Shown in pieces: positions 41,435 to 49,408 of a stretch of 64,000 bases of DNA. Both the position numbers and the translations under genes were made by a program. The number at the start of each line of letters is the position of its first letter. Position 1 is the stretch's first letter. This DNA is from Streptomyces specialis (lineage in GTDB: Bacteria > Actinomycetota > Actinomycetes > Streptomycetales > Streptomycetaceae), in assembly GCF_001493375.1 (NCBI RefSeq), contig NZ_LN929896.1, forward strand, positions 584,808-648,807. Reading direction: 5' to 3'. The notes below the pieces were generated by a model. The model had not been told where the DNA came from. It did no database searches and saw only the letters and a program-made list of their open reading frames with translations.

Positions 41435-41465
41435 CCACCATCTCCCCTACCACCAAGGCCCGTTA
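41434..41465. repeat. 32-bp perfect direct repeat, copy 2
   Basis: Identical to 40639-40670; the two copies enclose the GNAT fragment, PPC gene and XRE fragment (about 0.76 kb). Confidence 0.9.
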
Positions 41466-41532
41466 TGCCTGATCCCCATTCCCGGCCACCGAGCCCTGCG
41501 GGCAGTTCGCACAGAGCGAAGGACATCAAACT

Positions 41533-42417
41533 GTGGGCGCAGCACCTCCCGTTGAAGCAGTAGCAGCTCTAGAAGAGCTGTTGGGACCGGTCACCTGCGA
41601 TCTGCTCAGTGACCGGCGAGGCTCCCGTGCATGGAAGGTCATCGGTTCCAGGGGCACTGCGGCGTTGAAGGCCAACAGCCCCGACGCCCCACCTGGACGC
41701 GACAAGGCGGCGGAGATGGCGCAGGAGGACCGGCACCTTCTCGCCCTCGCTGAGGCGGGCGCCCTCAGCCCCGGGTACCGGATCGATGCCGGCGCATGGG
41801 AGGGCGGCCGGTGGCTGGCGGTCCGCTGGGTCGACGGAACACCCCTGTGGAAGGCCATGGCCCAGGCTCGCAGCCCCGAGGGCGACCGGCCGGGGGCGCG
41901 GCCATGGCTCCTGCGCGTCGCCCGAACTTGGGCGGAGCAGCTTGAACGGTTGCACGCCACCGGTTGGGCGCACGCCGATGTGCAGCCCACCAACACCCTC
42001 GTCGCCCCCGACGGCCGCGCCTTCCTCCTCGACTTCGCCCTGTCGTGCGGTCCCGAGACGACGGGTCGGCTTCCGTACCGGGGCGCCCTGACCCACACCA
42101 CCGCCCCGGAGACCGCCCACGCCCTCCTGACCACACCCGCCGACACCCACATTCAGGTCCGACCACCGGCCGACATCTGGGGACTCGGCGCCTCCCTGTT
42201 CTGGTGCTGGACCGGACACCGCCCGGTCCCCTACGCCGACGACACCCCACGGACGGACAAACTCCGGGCCATCGCCGGGGGTAAGTGCCTCCCGCTCGAT
42301 AACGCACGGCCGTGGTCCTTCCCCGTCTTCGAGGAGATCATCGCCGCCTGCATGACACCGGCCGCCGACGATCGGCCCAGCGCCGCCGACCTGATCGCCC
42401 TCATCGGGACAAGCTAG
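41533..42417 (+). CDS. Protein-kinase-like/aminoglycoside phosphotransferase-like protein
   Basis: A 294-residue kinase-fold protein. It has a weak N-lobe (SRAWKVIGSRGTAALKANSP with a possible ATP-binding Lys), a catalytic-loop-like ATGWAHADVQPTNTLVAPDG (HxDxxxxN preserved) and RAFLLDFALSCGPE in place of DFG. The later PADIWGLGASLFWCWTGHRP and DRPSAADLIALI resemble the C-lobe of Ser/Thr kinases. Catalytic Asp and Asn are present, so activity is possible despite DFA. GTG 41533. It lies next to a GNAT gene and XRE regulators in the accessory region. Function is unknown; a small-molecule kinase or a signalling kinase both fit. Confidence 0.75.
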   Translation: MGAAPPVEAVAALEELLGPVTCDLLSDRRGSRAWKVIGSRGTAALKANSPDAPPGRDKAAEMAQEDRHLLALAEAGALSPGYRIDAGAWEGGRWLAVRWVDGTPLWKAMAQARSPEGDRPGARPWLLRVARTWAEQLERLHATGWAHADVQPTNTLVAPDGRAFLLDFALSCGPETTGRLPYRGALTHTTAPETAHALLTTPADTHIQVRPPADIWGLGASLFWCWTGHRPVPYADDTPRTDKLRAIAGGKCLPLDNARPWSFPVFEEIIAACMTPAADDRPSAADLIALIGTS

Positions 42418-42553
42418 TGATCACGCGGCGGGGCCTGATCCCCATCGCCCTCACTCGGGCAACTCCCCGCGAACGGTGGTGCTTCGGCATGGTCCCGGGA
42501 TCGCTGGTCAGGCGTCGCCGAACGTTCTTGTGCGAGCCGGGGCAGCAGGGCCG

Positions 42554-43081
42554 TCACGCGGGATCGGTGATCAGGTCCCGGACGTACCAGTCCAGCCGGG
42601 TGCCGTCCTGGCCGTGCGTGCGCTTGCCGGGGGTGAATCCCGCCCGCCGCGCGACTGCGGCGGACGCGGGATTCTCCGGCTCCACCTGGATCACCGCTTC
42701 CCGCCCACCCTCACCGGCCGCGTACCGGGACGCCAGAAGCACCGCGCGGGTGGCCAGTCCACGCCCCCGCCAGAACGGGTACAGGCCATACGCGACATTC
42801 ACCTGGCCGCGAGCCAGGCCCTCCCCGTCGAACCGCAGGTCGATCGTTCCCGCGAGGGTCTCGTCGGCACCCGCCCGGATGCCGAACGCACGGAGCGGAC
42901 CGGCGAGTTGCCACTGCTCCCGACAGTGCCGGAAGTACGCTGCCACACCCTCGCGCGTGCCGGGACCGCCGTTGAGATACCGGGCAAGCAGCTCGTCCTC
43001 GCCCGCGAGGTGGGCATCCACATCGTCCAGGCGCAGCGGGGACAGAGTGACGACGCCATCGGACAGCTCCACTTCACGCAC
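42554..43081 (-). CDS. GNAT family N-acetyltransferase (RimJ/RimL-like)
   Basis: A 175-residue acetyltransferase: VTLSPLRLDDVDAHLAGEDE, LAGTIDLRFDGEGLARGQVN, VAYGLYPFWRGRGLATRAVL (acetyl-CoA loop WRGRGLA), IQVEPENPASAAVARRAGFT. This suits the subfamily that acetylates N-terminal or small amine substrates. GTG 43081 is preferred; no ATG has a ribosome site. A relic of the same gene lies at 40675-40722, so a related copy once existed to the left. It is divergent from the XRE gene. Confidence 0.85.
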   Translation of the reverse strand: MREVELSDGVVTLSPLRLDDVDAHLAGEDELLARYLNGGPGTREGVAAYFRHCREQWQLAGPLRAFGIRAGADETLAGTIDLRFDGEGLARGQVNVAYGLYPFWRGRGLATRAVLLASRYAAGEGGREAVIQVEPENPASAAVARRAGFTPGKRTHGQDGTRLDWYVRDLITDPA

Positions 43082-43318
43082 CCGGCGATTCTCGGCACCG
43101 CAGCCACCCGGCGCCACCGGATTCCGCGGGACGTTTCCCCTCCTCATCCTGAGTCGGCTGGCGGGGAGGTGGGTGGGACAAGTCGGCGGTCTCCCTGCGG
43201 CAGCCGACTGCACTACAGTCAACGTGCGGGCACAGACAGTGAAAACCGCCGACCGGTAGGCGCGATACCGGCTCGTATGGGTCAGGCATTCAGGACCACG
43301 GAAAGGGGCGGTCACGCC

Positions 43319-44659
43319 ATGACGCCGAGGGATGCCGCCATCGGTGCCCTCATCAAAGCCGCCCGGCTCAGGCGTGGCTGGAGCCAGGCGCGTCTCGCCC
43401 GGGAGTTGGGCATCGCCGAGGGGCGTGGTCCACGCGGTCTTGACCGCAGTTCGGTCTACCGCTGGGAGCGTGGCACCCGGCTGCCGGACTACTGGTTGCC
43501 CTGGATCATCCAGGTTCTCGACCTTTCTCCTCCCGAGACCGAGCAGGTCCGAACAGGCTTTCCCACACCGAGTCCACCGGCTGACTCTGTGGATACTGTG
43601 GCCTCGGTCATCGAGTTGGGATTGGGAGACCTGGTGGAGCGACGGCACTTCATGGCGTCAGGCGCGTATGCGCTCGGCGCACTGGCGCTGCCGGACGCCG
43701 AGGCCGTCACCCGGCGTTCCTCCGCTGTCGCCACCGGAGCAACGGCCGCTGTCGGCCAAGGGGAAGTCGCGGCAATCCGCAGCATGACGAAAGCGCTTGG
43801 CGACGCCGCCGCCGAACTCGGAGGCGGCCACGCCCGGTACCTGGCCGTGCGCTACCTCACCGAGGATGTCGCCCGCTGGCTCAACGGCCGCTACACGGAA
43901 GCGACTGGACGCGAACTTTTCGCCGCCGCCGCCGAGTTGGTCCACCTGGCCGGATGGATGGCGGGCGACGAGGGCCACCAGGGCCTGGCCCAGCGGTACT
44001 ACGCCCACTCCTACCGCCTGGCCGCCGAGGCCGGGCACGCCGAAGTGGCGGCAACGGCCCTGCGCGGCATGGCCGTCCAGGCCATCGACCTCGGTCACCG
44101 CGCCGCCGCCGTACGTCTGTCGGAGGCGTGCGTCCACGAGGCCCGCAGCCTCACCGGCCCCCGCGCGACGGCCTACTACCAGGCCACGCTAGCCAACGCC
44201 GCCGCCCTGGACGGAGACCGCGCCACCGCCACCGCCGCACTGACGGCCTCAGCCACCGCCATCGAACGCGCCCCGGCCGCCCCGGGCACCTCGTGGGCCG
44301 CCCACTACAGCCCCCGCCGCTGGGCCCACGAGTCCGGGATGATCCTCGCCCAACTCGGTGAGACGGACGCTGCCGAAGAACATCTCCGCCTCGCCCTGCA
44401 CATCCACGGCCTGGACCGCCGGCGCACCCGCGCCATCGTCCTGGCCGACCTCGGAACCCTTCACCTGCGCCGGGGAGACACCGACGCCGCCTTCGCGACC
44501 TGGAGCGAATTCCTGGACAACGCGAGCGGCATCCGCTCCATCAAGGTCACCGACGCCATCACCGACATGCGCGCCCGCCTCACCCGCGTCCGCCACCTCC
44601 CCGCCACCGCCGACCTCGACCAACGCGACCAACGCGCAGCCACGTTGCACGAGCACTGA
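43319..44659 (+). CDS. XRE family regulator with TPR-like C-terminus
   Basis: A 446-residue protein. An N-terminal helix-turn-helix is at residues about 10-60 (ALIKAARLRRGWSQARLARE, SSVYRWERGTRLPDYWLPWI). The long helical repeat region (YLAVRYLTEDVARWLNGRYT, YYAHSYRLAAEAGHAEVAAT, AHYSPRRWAHESGMILAQLG) is of the type used to bind small peptides or phosphorylated partners in Streptomyces XRE/TPR regulators. ATG 43319 has gaaagggg upstream. A 238-bp internal piece of the gene is duplicated at 41197-41434. Confidence 0.88.
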   Translation: MTPRDAAIGALIKAARLRRGWSQARLARELGIAEGRGPRGLDRSSVYRWERGTRLPDYWLPWIIQVLDLSPPETEQVRTGFPTPSPPADSVDTVASVIELGLGDLVERRHFMASGAYALGALALPDAEAVTRRSSAVATGATAAVGQGEVAAIRSMTKALGDAAAELGGGHARYLAVRYLTEDVARWLNGRYTEATGRELFAAAAELVHLAGWMAGDEGHQGLAQRYYAHSYRLAAEAGHAEVAATALRGMAVQAIDLGHRAAAVRLSEACVHEARSLTGPRATAYYQATLANAAALDGDRATATAALTASATAIERAPAAPGTSWAAHYSPRRWAHESGMILAQLGETDAAEEHLRLALHIHGLDRRRTRAIVLADLGTLHLRRGDTDAAFATWSEFLDNASGIRSIKVTDAITDMRARLTRVRHLPATADLDQRDQRAATLHEH

Positions 44660-44736
44660 CAGTCCTGACGGACGTTCTGGTAGTGGGTCCGGCCCGGGAC
44701 TCCTACGCCGTGACCGCACCACTTGCCTCCTGAACG

Positions 44737-45465
44737 TTACTTCGGCCGGGCCTGGGGCCTGCGACCAGCCAACGCTGGGATTGCCGCGATGGCTTCCGGG
44801 CTGAGCGATTGCCAGATGATCCCTGGAGGGCGACGGTATGGAGCGCACTCAATGATTCTGTCCGGCGTGACAATAAGGTCGACTCGGAAGTCGTGACCAG
44901 CCTCGGGCAGGGATTCGTCCACAATCTGTAGCTCATGAACAGTAGTCACGATGAGAGTATGCGGCTGGATCAACCCGGCTTCCTGCAATAGTGCCACCTC
45001 GATATCCGCATATCCAGCACCCTTGCCAAGTCGAACCCCTTCGTAATTGACAGCCACGCTGCCACAAACGATCAGATCGACAGCGGGCATCTCGTCCAGG
45101 TCTGCGGGACGGGCAGACTTCGCCGCCGTACGTCGCTCAGCGGCTTCGCGGGCGGGTATGGTCAGTGTTTCCGGGTCGAGCAGATAGAAGGGCTTGGGGG
45201 CAGCCAGCTTTGACGCTGCCATGTAGACGCGTTTCCCTTCTTCGAGCGCCCGCGCTCTGACGGGCAACTGCGCCCTGTCAGGGACCGCTTTTATGACAGT
45301 TGCCCTCTGCCATGCCGAATGTTCAGCAAGTAGCGCGGCAGCAGCATCAGCGCCCACAAAGGAAGGGATACGCCCTGCCGCCCCATCCGGAGCGGCATTT
45401 TCTTGATCCAGCAATTTCCACACGCGTTCTCGAACGGCTTGCTTTGCCTCTCGGATGCTGTCCAT
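44737..45465 (-). CDS. 5-formyltetrahydrofolate cyclo-ligase-like protein
   Basis: A 242-residue member of the MTHFS family, which uses ATP to turn 5-formyl-THF into methenyl-THF. Motifs: IREAKQAVRERVWKLLDQ at the start (the basic helix), GKGAGYADIEVALLQEAGLI (the phosphate-binding Gly-rich motif, with Y-A-D), TTVHELQIVDESLPE, and a nucleotide-binding DFRVDLIVTPDRIIE. ATG 45465 has aggaaggg upstream. The GKGAGYADIE motif matches, but the N-terminus diverges from housekeeping copies and GC is lower than in the core, so it may be an acquired paralogue with an altered substrate. Confidence 0.82.
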   Translation of the reverse strand: MDSIREAKQAVRERVWKLLDQENAAPDGAAGRIPSFVGADAAAALLAEHSAWQRATVIKAVPDRAQLPVRARALEEGKRVYMAASKLAAPKPFYLLDPETLTIPAREAAERRTAAKSARPADLDEMPAVDLIVCGSVAVNYEGVRLGKGAGYADIEVALLQEAGLIQPHTLIVTTVHELQIVDESLPEAGHDFRVDLIVTPDRIIECAPYRRPPGIIWQSLSPEAIAAIPALAGRRPQARPK

Positions 45466-45676
45466 CTGAGCCCTTCCTAAGTGGATCCGATCAGGCTGAA
45501 GAGTCGATCGTTCAAATCGCCTACGACTGACATGCTACACCACGGTTGCAGTTCTCGACCCGCCTGAAAGATGAGGTTCAGGCCACCGCCGCCACGATGC
45601 CCTTCAATAACATTCCATTTCCTCAGCATCCCGAAAAAGATAGGACCAGTATGTTCCGATTAATTGGCGCCACACG

Positions 45677-46873
45677 TCAGAAGGTGTAGGGATCTTCGTT
45701 GATGGCGACGGAGATCTGGTGAAGTCCGTCCCGGAGGGAGCTTGGGGCATCCGTCGTTGCGGCACCTTTTGCCGCCGTCGAGCCGAGCAGTTTGAGCGAC
45801 ACGATAGAAGACATCTCACCCACAGCCGGAATGATCTCCTCCGTTTCCTGTTCCGCTGCGCGCCAGTCCTTGACCGCGAGCAGGCAGGCGAGCAAGCGCA
45901 CGGATGCGACGTTCCGATAGCCGACTTGCGCTTCCGATCGGGGGTCCATCGCTTGGCGAAGAATCGGGATCGCTTCCCGCCACTGCCCGGTTTCGTGCAG
46001 CGCTCTCCCCTGCTGCCTGTCAATTTCGCTCTTCGTGATCCACCATGCCCATGCTGGCATGTTGTCCGGTGTGCTCTCCTCCAGAAGTGAGCGGGCCCGT
46101 CGAAAGGTGAGCGCGGCCTGAGCCTCTTGCCCCACCCGCGCCAATGCCTGCGCTTCTCGCGCCCTGAACATGGATTCGATCCTGGGGGTCAGACGTTCCT
46201 GACCCATCACTGAGCGGGCGATGAGCAATTCCTCACGAGGCCGTCCGACCCAACCGGCCAACATGCCCATGTTCTGGAGGACCAAGAGCTCCATCGAGCG
46301 ATCCCCGGCCAACCTGGCGAGAAACAATGCTTCTTGATTGAACCGGCGAGAAGCCTCGAACTCTCCGGCATTGAAGAGTGCCCAACCGGCGATCTCGGCC
46401 AATTCGGCTGCCGCCGCCAAAATATCGCGCTCGTATTTCTGCTCATACGCGCCAGCGCCCAGGCGGCGATGAACTTTCTTGAACGCTCGGGCGGCCATCT
46501 CTGCGATCGGCAGCCCATTGGTCTGATTGTCAAGCACAATGAGATGCCGCGATACGGAGCGGATCGCCTCCGCATACTCATCGCCTCTGGCGTCGTTCAG
46601 CATCCGAAGAGACGTATCCCCCGGGTGACTGTCTGGTGACGAATTCATCGATCGCAATTCTTCAACAGAGACACCGAGCGCGGTAGCGATGAAGGAAAGC
46701 CACTCGCGAGGGTTGCGCTTCCCTGTCTCATACCGGCTGATCTCCTGCCGTCCCACTGGATCACCCTGGACGCCTGCGGCACGGCATGTCTCACGCGCCA
46801 AGCGCCCTTGGCTCCACCCTCGCGCATTCCGTAGCCGCCGGATGTTGGCTCCAACGCTGCTCATGCTTCCCAT
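45677..46873 (-). CDS. XRE family regulator with helical sensor domain
   Basis: A 398-residue regulator. The HTH is IRRLRNARGWSQGRLARETC then GRQEISRYETGKRNPREWLS (residues about 10-60). The remaining 330 residues are helical repeats (AYEQKYERDILAAAAELAEI, AGWALFNAGEFEASRRFNQE, EELLIARSVMGQERLTPRIE) of the Streptomyces XRE/TPR type. ATG 46873 or 46864 (MSSVGANI) are both possible. GC is lower than in the core. It is divergent from a run of small genes, and repeats resembling operators lie just upstream. Confidence 0.85.
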   Translation of the reverse strand: MGSMSSVGANIRRLRNARGWSQGRLARETCRAAGVQGDPVGRQEISRYETGKRNPREWLSFIATALGVSVEELRSMNSSPDSHPGDTSLRMLNDARGDEYAEAIRSVSRHLIVLDNQTNGLPIAEMAARAFKKVHRRLGAGAYEQKYERDILAAAAELAEIAGWALFNAGEFEASRRFNQEALFLARLAGDRSMELLVLQNMGMLAGWVGRPREELLIARSVMGQERLTPRIESMFRAREAQALARVGQEAQAALTFRRARSLLEESTPDNMPAWAWWITKSEIDRQQGRALHETGQWREAIPILRQAMDPRSEAQVGYRNVASVRLLACLLAVKDWRAAEQETEEIIPAVGEMSSIVSLKLLGSTAAKGAATTDAPSSLRDGLHQISVAINEDPYTF

Positions 46874-46874
46874 T

Positions 46875-46906
46875 GTGGCCGACAGTTGGCCAACACCTGG
46901 CCGACA
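46875..46906. promoter_or_regulatory. Repeated motif upstream of the XRE regulator, candidate operator
   Basis: tggccgacag occurs at 46875-46884 and 46897-46906, 22 bp apart (two helical turns). A 10-bp palindrome gttggccaac (46884-46893) lies between them. It abuts the XRE start and faces the divergent small genes, a plausible autoregulatory site. Confidence 0.55.
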
Positions 46907-47023
46907 GGGAGGCCGCTATGCACAGACGGACAACAACGGAACGGTAGACGGACACGAAGGCACCCCCGCGATCGCTCTGTGTCGGTCCGGGGCGTGGACC
47001 ACCTGAACGAAGGACAGGCAGTC

Positions 47024-47077
47024 ATGACGAAGCATACGGACGGCCGGAGTCCGTTCTCCCCGGCGGGCGAGCGGTGA
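47024..47077 (+). CDS. 17-residue leader-like ORF
   Basis: MTKHTDGRSPFSPAGER, with gaaggac at proper spacing before ATG 47024. Its TGA overlaps the GTG of the next gene (GTGA), so it would be translationally coupled. It may be a leader peptide or a short regulatory peptide; no similarity is known to me. Confidence 0.45.
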   Translation: MTKHTDGRSPFSPAGER

Positions 47078-47322
47078 GTCCGGTTATCGGGGTGGTTGAG
47101 CGGGTGAAGCTGCTCTCGGGGGTGAGTGATCCGGTGATGTGCCACCGGGGTCACGAGGTGACCGACATGGCGACCGGCCGCACGGGCGTCCTGACGGACG
47201 TTCTGGTGTGGGAGCGGAACGGGCGGCAGGAGGTGCAGGTGTTCCTCCGGCGTGACGGGCGCGAGTGGGACACCGAGCCCCGGCACGTCGCGTGCGTGTG
47301 CGGCGTGAAGGAGGCGGAGTAA
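47074..47322 (+). CDS. Small hypothetical protein (82 aa) with Cys/His residues
   Basis: The sequence includes VIGVVERVKLLSGVSDPVMC, HRGHEVTDMATGRTGVLTDV, VWERNGRQEVQVFLRRDGRE, and ends VACVCGVKEAE. The compact beta-rich core with two Cys and two His near the ends could bind a metal. GTG 47074 overlaps the 17-aa ORF. Similar short proteins accompany XRE regulators in Streptomyces; the function is unknown. Confidence 0.65.
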   Translation: MSPVIGVVERVKLLSGVSDPVMCHRGHEVTDMATGRTGVLTDVLVWERNGRQEVQVFLRRDGREWDTEPRHVACVCGVKEAE

Positions 47323-47419
47323 TGCCCCGCCTGATGCCGGAACTGCGCGGATGCCGCTGCCTCATATTCCTCATCCGGGAAATCGGCCCCTGGAAGTGAG
47401 GAATGAGAAATGAGGAAGC

Positions 47420-47611
47420 GTGGAGCAGAGTGCGGAACCACGAGAACACCCCGACGTCCCGTGTGCGCACAGCGGTGAGCTGGCCGTGACGCCGGAGGGG
47501 AAGCGGTGTGCGGTGTGTGGCGCGCTCATCTATGCGGCGGCCGTTTGCGGTGAACAGACCACCCACCCCACGACAGGGCAAGAAGGCGCATGCCGGGAGC
47601 GGACACGGTGA
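47420..47611 (+). CDS. Small Cys-containing hypothetical protein (63 aa)
   Basis: The product reads VEQSAEPREHPDVPCAHSGE, LAVTPEGKRCAVCGALIYAA and on to CRERTR. CAHSG plus CAVCG could form a small zinc-binding unit. GTG 47420 has gaggaag upstream. Its TGA overlaps the GTG of the next gene (GTGA), supporting translation. Confidence 0.6.
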   Translation: MEQSAEPREHPDVPCAHSGELAVTPEGKRCAVCGALIYAAAVCGEQTTHPTTGQEGACRERTR

Positions 47612-47949
47612 GCGGGAAGGCGGCGGGGATGTTCCGCTGCGGGGTGACCCCCTACGAGATCGGTCACTTCCTGGGGATCGACCCCGCCGAGGTCGCGGTG
47701 ATGCTGACCGGGCAGGGGCTGGACCCCGGGACGGGCCGGGCGTGCCTGCCGCTGCGGCGGCGGATGGGATGGCGGGCCAAGGTCGCGGACCTGCTCCGTA
47801 CCGGATACGACAACGGCGCCTCCCTCAGCGAACTGGCCCGGCGGCACGGACGGCGCCCGCAGAACGTGCACACCCTCCTCCTCGAAGCCGACACCACCAT
47901 GCGACCCCCCGGACGACGACCCGTCCTGGTCATCCCCCGCAACACCTGA
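47608..47949 (+). CDS. Helix-turn-helix-like hypothetical protein
   Basis: A 113-residue protein with two predicted HTH-like segments: CGVTPYEIGHFLGIDPAEVA and DNGASLSELARRHGRRPQNV, the latter with an Arg-rich recognition helix. GTG 47608 is chosen because it overlaps the previous stop and has gggagcgg 4 bases upstream; ATG 47590 is an in-frame alternative. It may be a DNA-binding adaptor of the accessory operon. No family name is recognised. Confidence 0.65.
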   Translation: MSGKAAGMFRCGVTPYEIGHFLGIDPAEVAVMLTGQGLDPGTGRACLPLRRRMGWRAKVADLLRTGYDNGASLSELARRHGRRPQNVHTLLLEADTTMRPPGRRPVLVIPRNT

Positions 47950-47967
47950 CGAAAGGCGCACCAAACC

Positions 47968-48498
47968 ATGAGCACGACCCGCACCGTGAAGGTCAGCATC
48001 CTCGTCCTGGCAGGAGGCGACCAGTACGGCGTCCTGCAACTGCGGCACCCCGGGTCACCGGACTGGGACCTGCCCGGCGGCCTCGTCCACGAAGGCCAAC
48101 TGATCCTCGAACGAGGAGCACAACTCCTGGCGGAACAGACCGGACTGCGCAGGACCGTGATGCGGGCCGTCGCCCTCGACCAAACCCCCCGCAACCCCCA
48201 AACCCACCAGCCCGAAACGCTCACCTACGTCCTCGCCGGCGGCTACGCCGAACCCGGCGCCCTCACCCCGGCCGCCCCGATGCGCTGGGCCGAACTGCCC
48301 GACATCATGCACGCCGAAGGCATCACCAAATACGCCGTCGCCTCCGCCCTCTACACCGGAGGAGGAAAGGCCCTGCCGGTCTGCCTCGGCGGCGAAGCCC
48401 TCTACACCGAAGCCGACCACCGCAGGGCGGAACAACTCAAACAAGCCCACGAACGCGGAGAATGGACCCCCGGCACACCACCCCCCACCCACCTGTAG
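47968..48498 (+). CDS. Nudix-fold protein with degenerate Nudix box
   Basis: A 176-residue protein with a Nudix-like fold: VSILVLAGGDQYGVLQLRHP, DWDLPGGLVHEGQLILERGA, QLLAEQTGLRRTVMRAVALD. The Nudix box should read GX5EX7REUXEEXGU, but here the helix is GAQLLAEQTG. The Arg is Ala and the metal-binding Glu pair is reduced, so pyrophosphohydrolase activity is doubtful; it may bind nucleotides as a regulator. ATG 47968 follows the previous gene by 18 bp. It is the last gene of the small-gene run. Confidence 0.78.
   Translation: MSTTRTVKVSILVLAGGDQYGVLQLRHPGSPDWDLPGGLVHEGQLILERGAQLLAEQTGLRRTVMRAVALDQTPRNPQTHQPETLTYVLAGGYAEPGALTPAAPMRWAELPDIMHAEGITKYAVASALYTGGGKALPVCLGGEALYTEADHRRAEQLKQAHERGEWTPGTPPPTHL
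48482..48498. repeat. 17-bp direct repeat, copy 1 (end of Nudix-like gene)
   Basis: cccccacccacctgtag is repeated exactly at 49383-49399; the two copies enclose the acetyltransferase gene. Confidence 0.8.
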
Positions 48499-48745
48499 AC
48501 CGGAAACGCACCTATCCCTTGGGGACATGCGCGGCATTACGGCCCCGCGAAGAGCCGTAAAAGACCGAACCGGCCACGGGACGGGAGGCGAGCCTGAGCA
48601 CCCGACAGGCCGGGAAGGAGGGATGGTTGAGCATAGTGCCTGGAGCAATCAGCCGCCGCACTCCCGTCGATACATCCCTCTACACGACGACCTGCACGCC
48701 AGACGGCCCCGGAACAGCAGCCCGGGGTACGAGAGGAGCAACCGC

Positions 48746-49312
48746 GTGAGCCAGCCTCACATCCTTTTGCGCGGCGACCTGCTGGGCCTCGGCATGCCCC
48801 GCCACGACATGCTGCCCACCTACCACCGGTGGGAGAACCATCCCCGCACGGTGCTGGGCTATGGCACACAGATGCCGCAGTCATGGGAGACCCGCGCCTC
48901 CGGCTGGGACGGCCAAGCCAACAGCCCCCTGCGTACCGCTTTCGAGGTGGTACGTCTCGAAGACGAACAGCCTGTCGGCATGACTGTGCTCTACCTCGAC
49001 CAAGCCGTACGCACCGCTGAATACATCATGCTCATCGCCCCCGAGGAACGTGGGAAGGGATACGCGGCCGAGGCGACCCGCCTCACCCTGGACTGGGCGT
49101 TCCATCTCGCCGCTGTTCGCATGGTGTGGCTCAAGGTTCTCGAACCCAACACCCCAGGCATCCGCGCCTACGAGAAAGCCGGATTCCGCCAGTCCGGGCG
49201 GCTGCGCCAGTCCGGATACTGGCTAGGAACGCCGACCGACGAAATCCTCATGGACGCACTGCCCGGGGACTTCCCCGGCCCGTCAGCCGTGAATGCCGCC
49301 GTCACCCACTGA
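48746..49312 (+). CDS. GNAT family N-acetyltransferase
   Basis: A 188-residue acetyltransferase: ILLRGDLLGLGMPRHDMLPT, TYHRWENHPRTVLGYG, PVGMTVLYLDQAVRTAEYIM, IAPEERGKGYAAEATRLTLD (acetyl-CoA loop RGKGYA), VLEPNTPGIRAYEKAGF. The Trp-rich N-terminal part resembles antibiotic-resistance-type acetyltransferases, including the streptogramin/fluoroquinolone and self-resistance types. GTG 48746 has gagagga at good spacing. It is bracketed by a 17-bp direct repeat, suggesting insertion as a unit. Confidence 0.85.
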   Translation: MSQPHILLRGDLLGLGMPRHDMLPTYHRWENHPRTVLGYGTQMPQSWETRASGWDGQANSPLRTAFEVVRLEDEQPVGMTVLYLDQAVRTAEYIMLIAPEERGKGYAAEATRLTLDWAFHLAAVRMVWLKVLEPNTPGIRAYEKAGFRQSGRLRQSGYWLGTPTDEILMDALPGDFPGPSAVNAAVTH

Positions 49313-49343
49313 CTGCGGGCCCTCGGGCCTACGCTCCCGCCCT

Positions 49344-49366
49344 GGCCGCCGTTCCCTACGGCGGCC
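49344..49366 (+). terminator. 9-bp stem-loop after the GNAT gene
   Basis: ggccgccgt (49344-49352) pairs with acggcggcc (49358-49366) around tccct, 31 bp after the acetyltransferase stop. Confidence 0.7.
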
Positions 49367-49382
49367 GGGTTCTGTGTTCGAG

Positions 49383-49399
49383 CCCCCACCCACCTGTAG
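49383..49399. repeat. 17-bp direct repeat, copy 2
   Basis: Identical to 48482-48498. It lies in the convergent gap before the second acetyltransferase gene and marks the right edge of the bracketed segment. Confidence 0.8.
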
Positions 49400-49408
49400 T
49401 TCCGGGGG

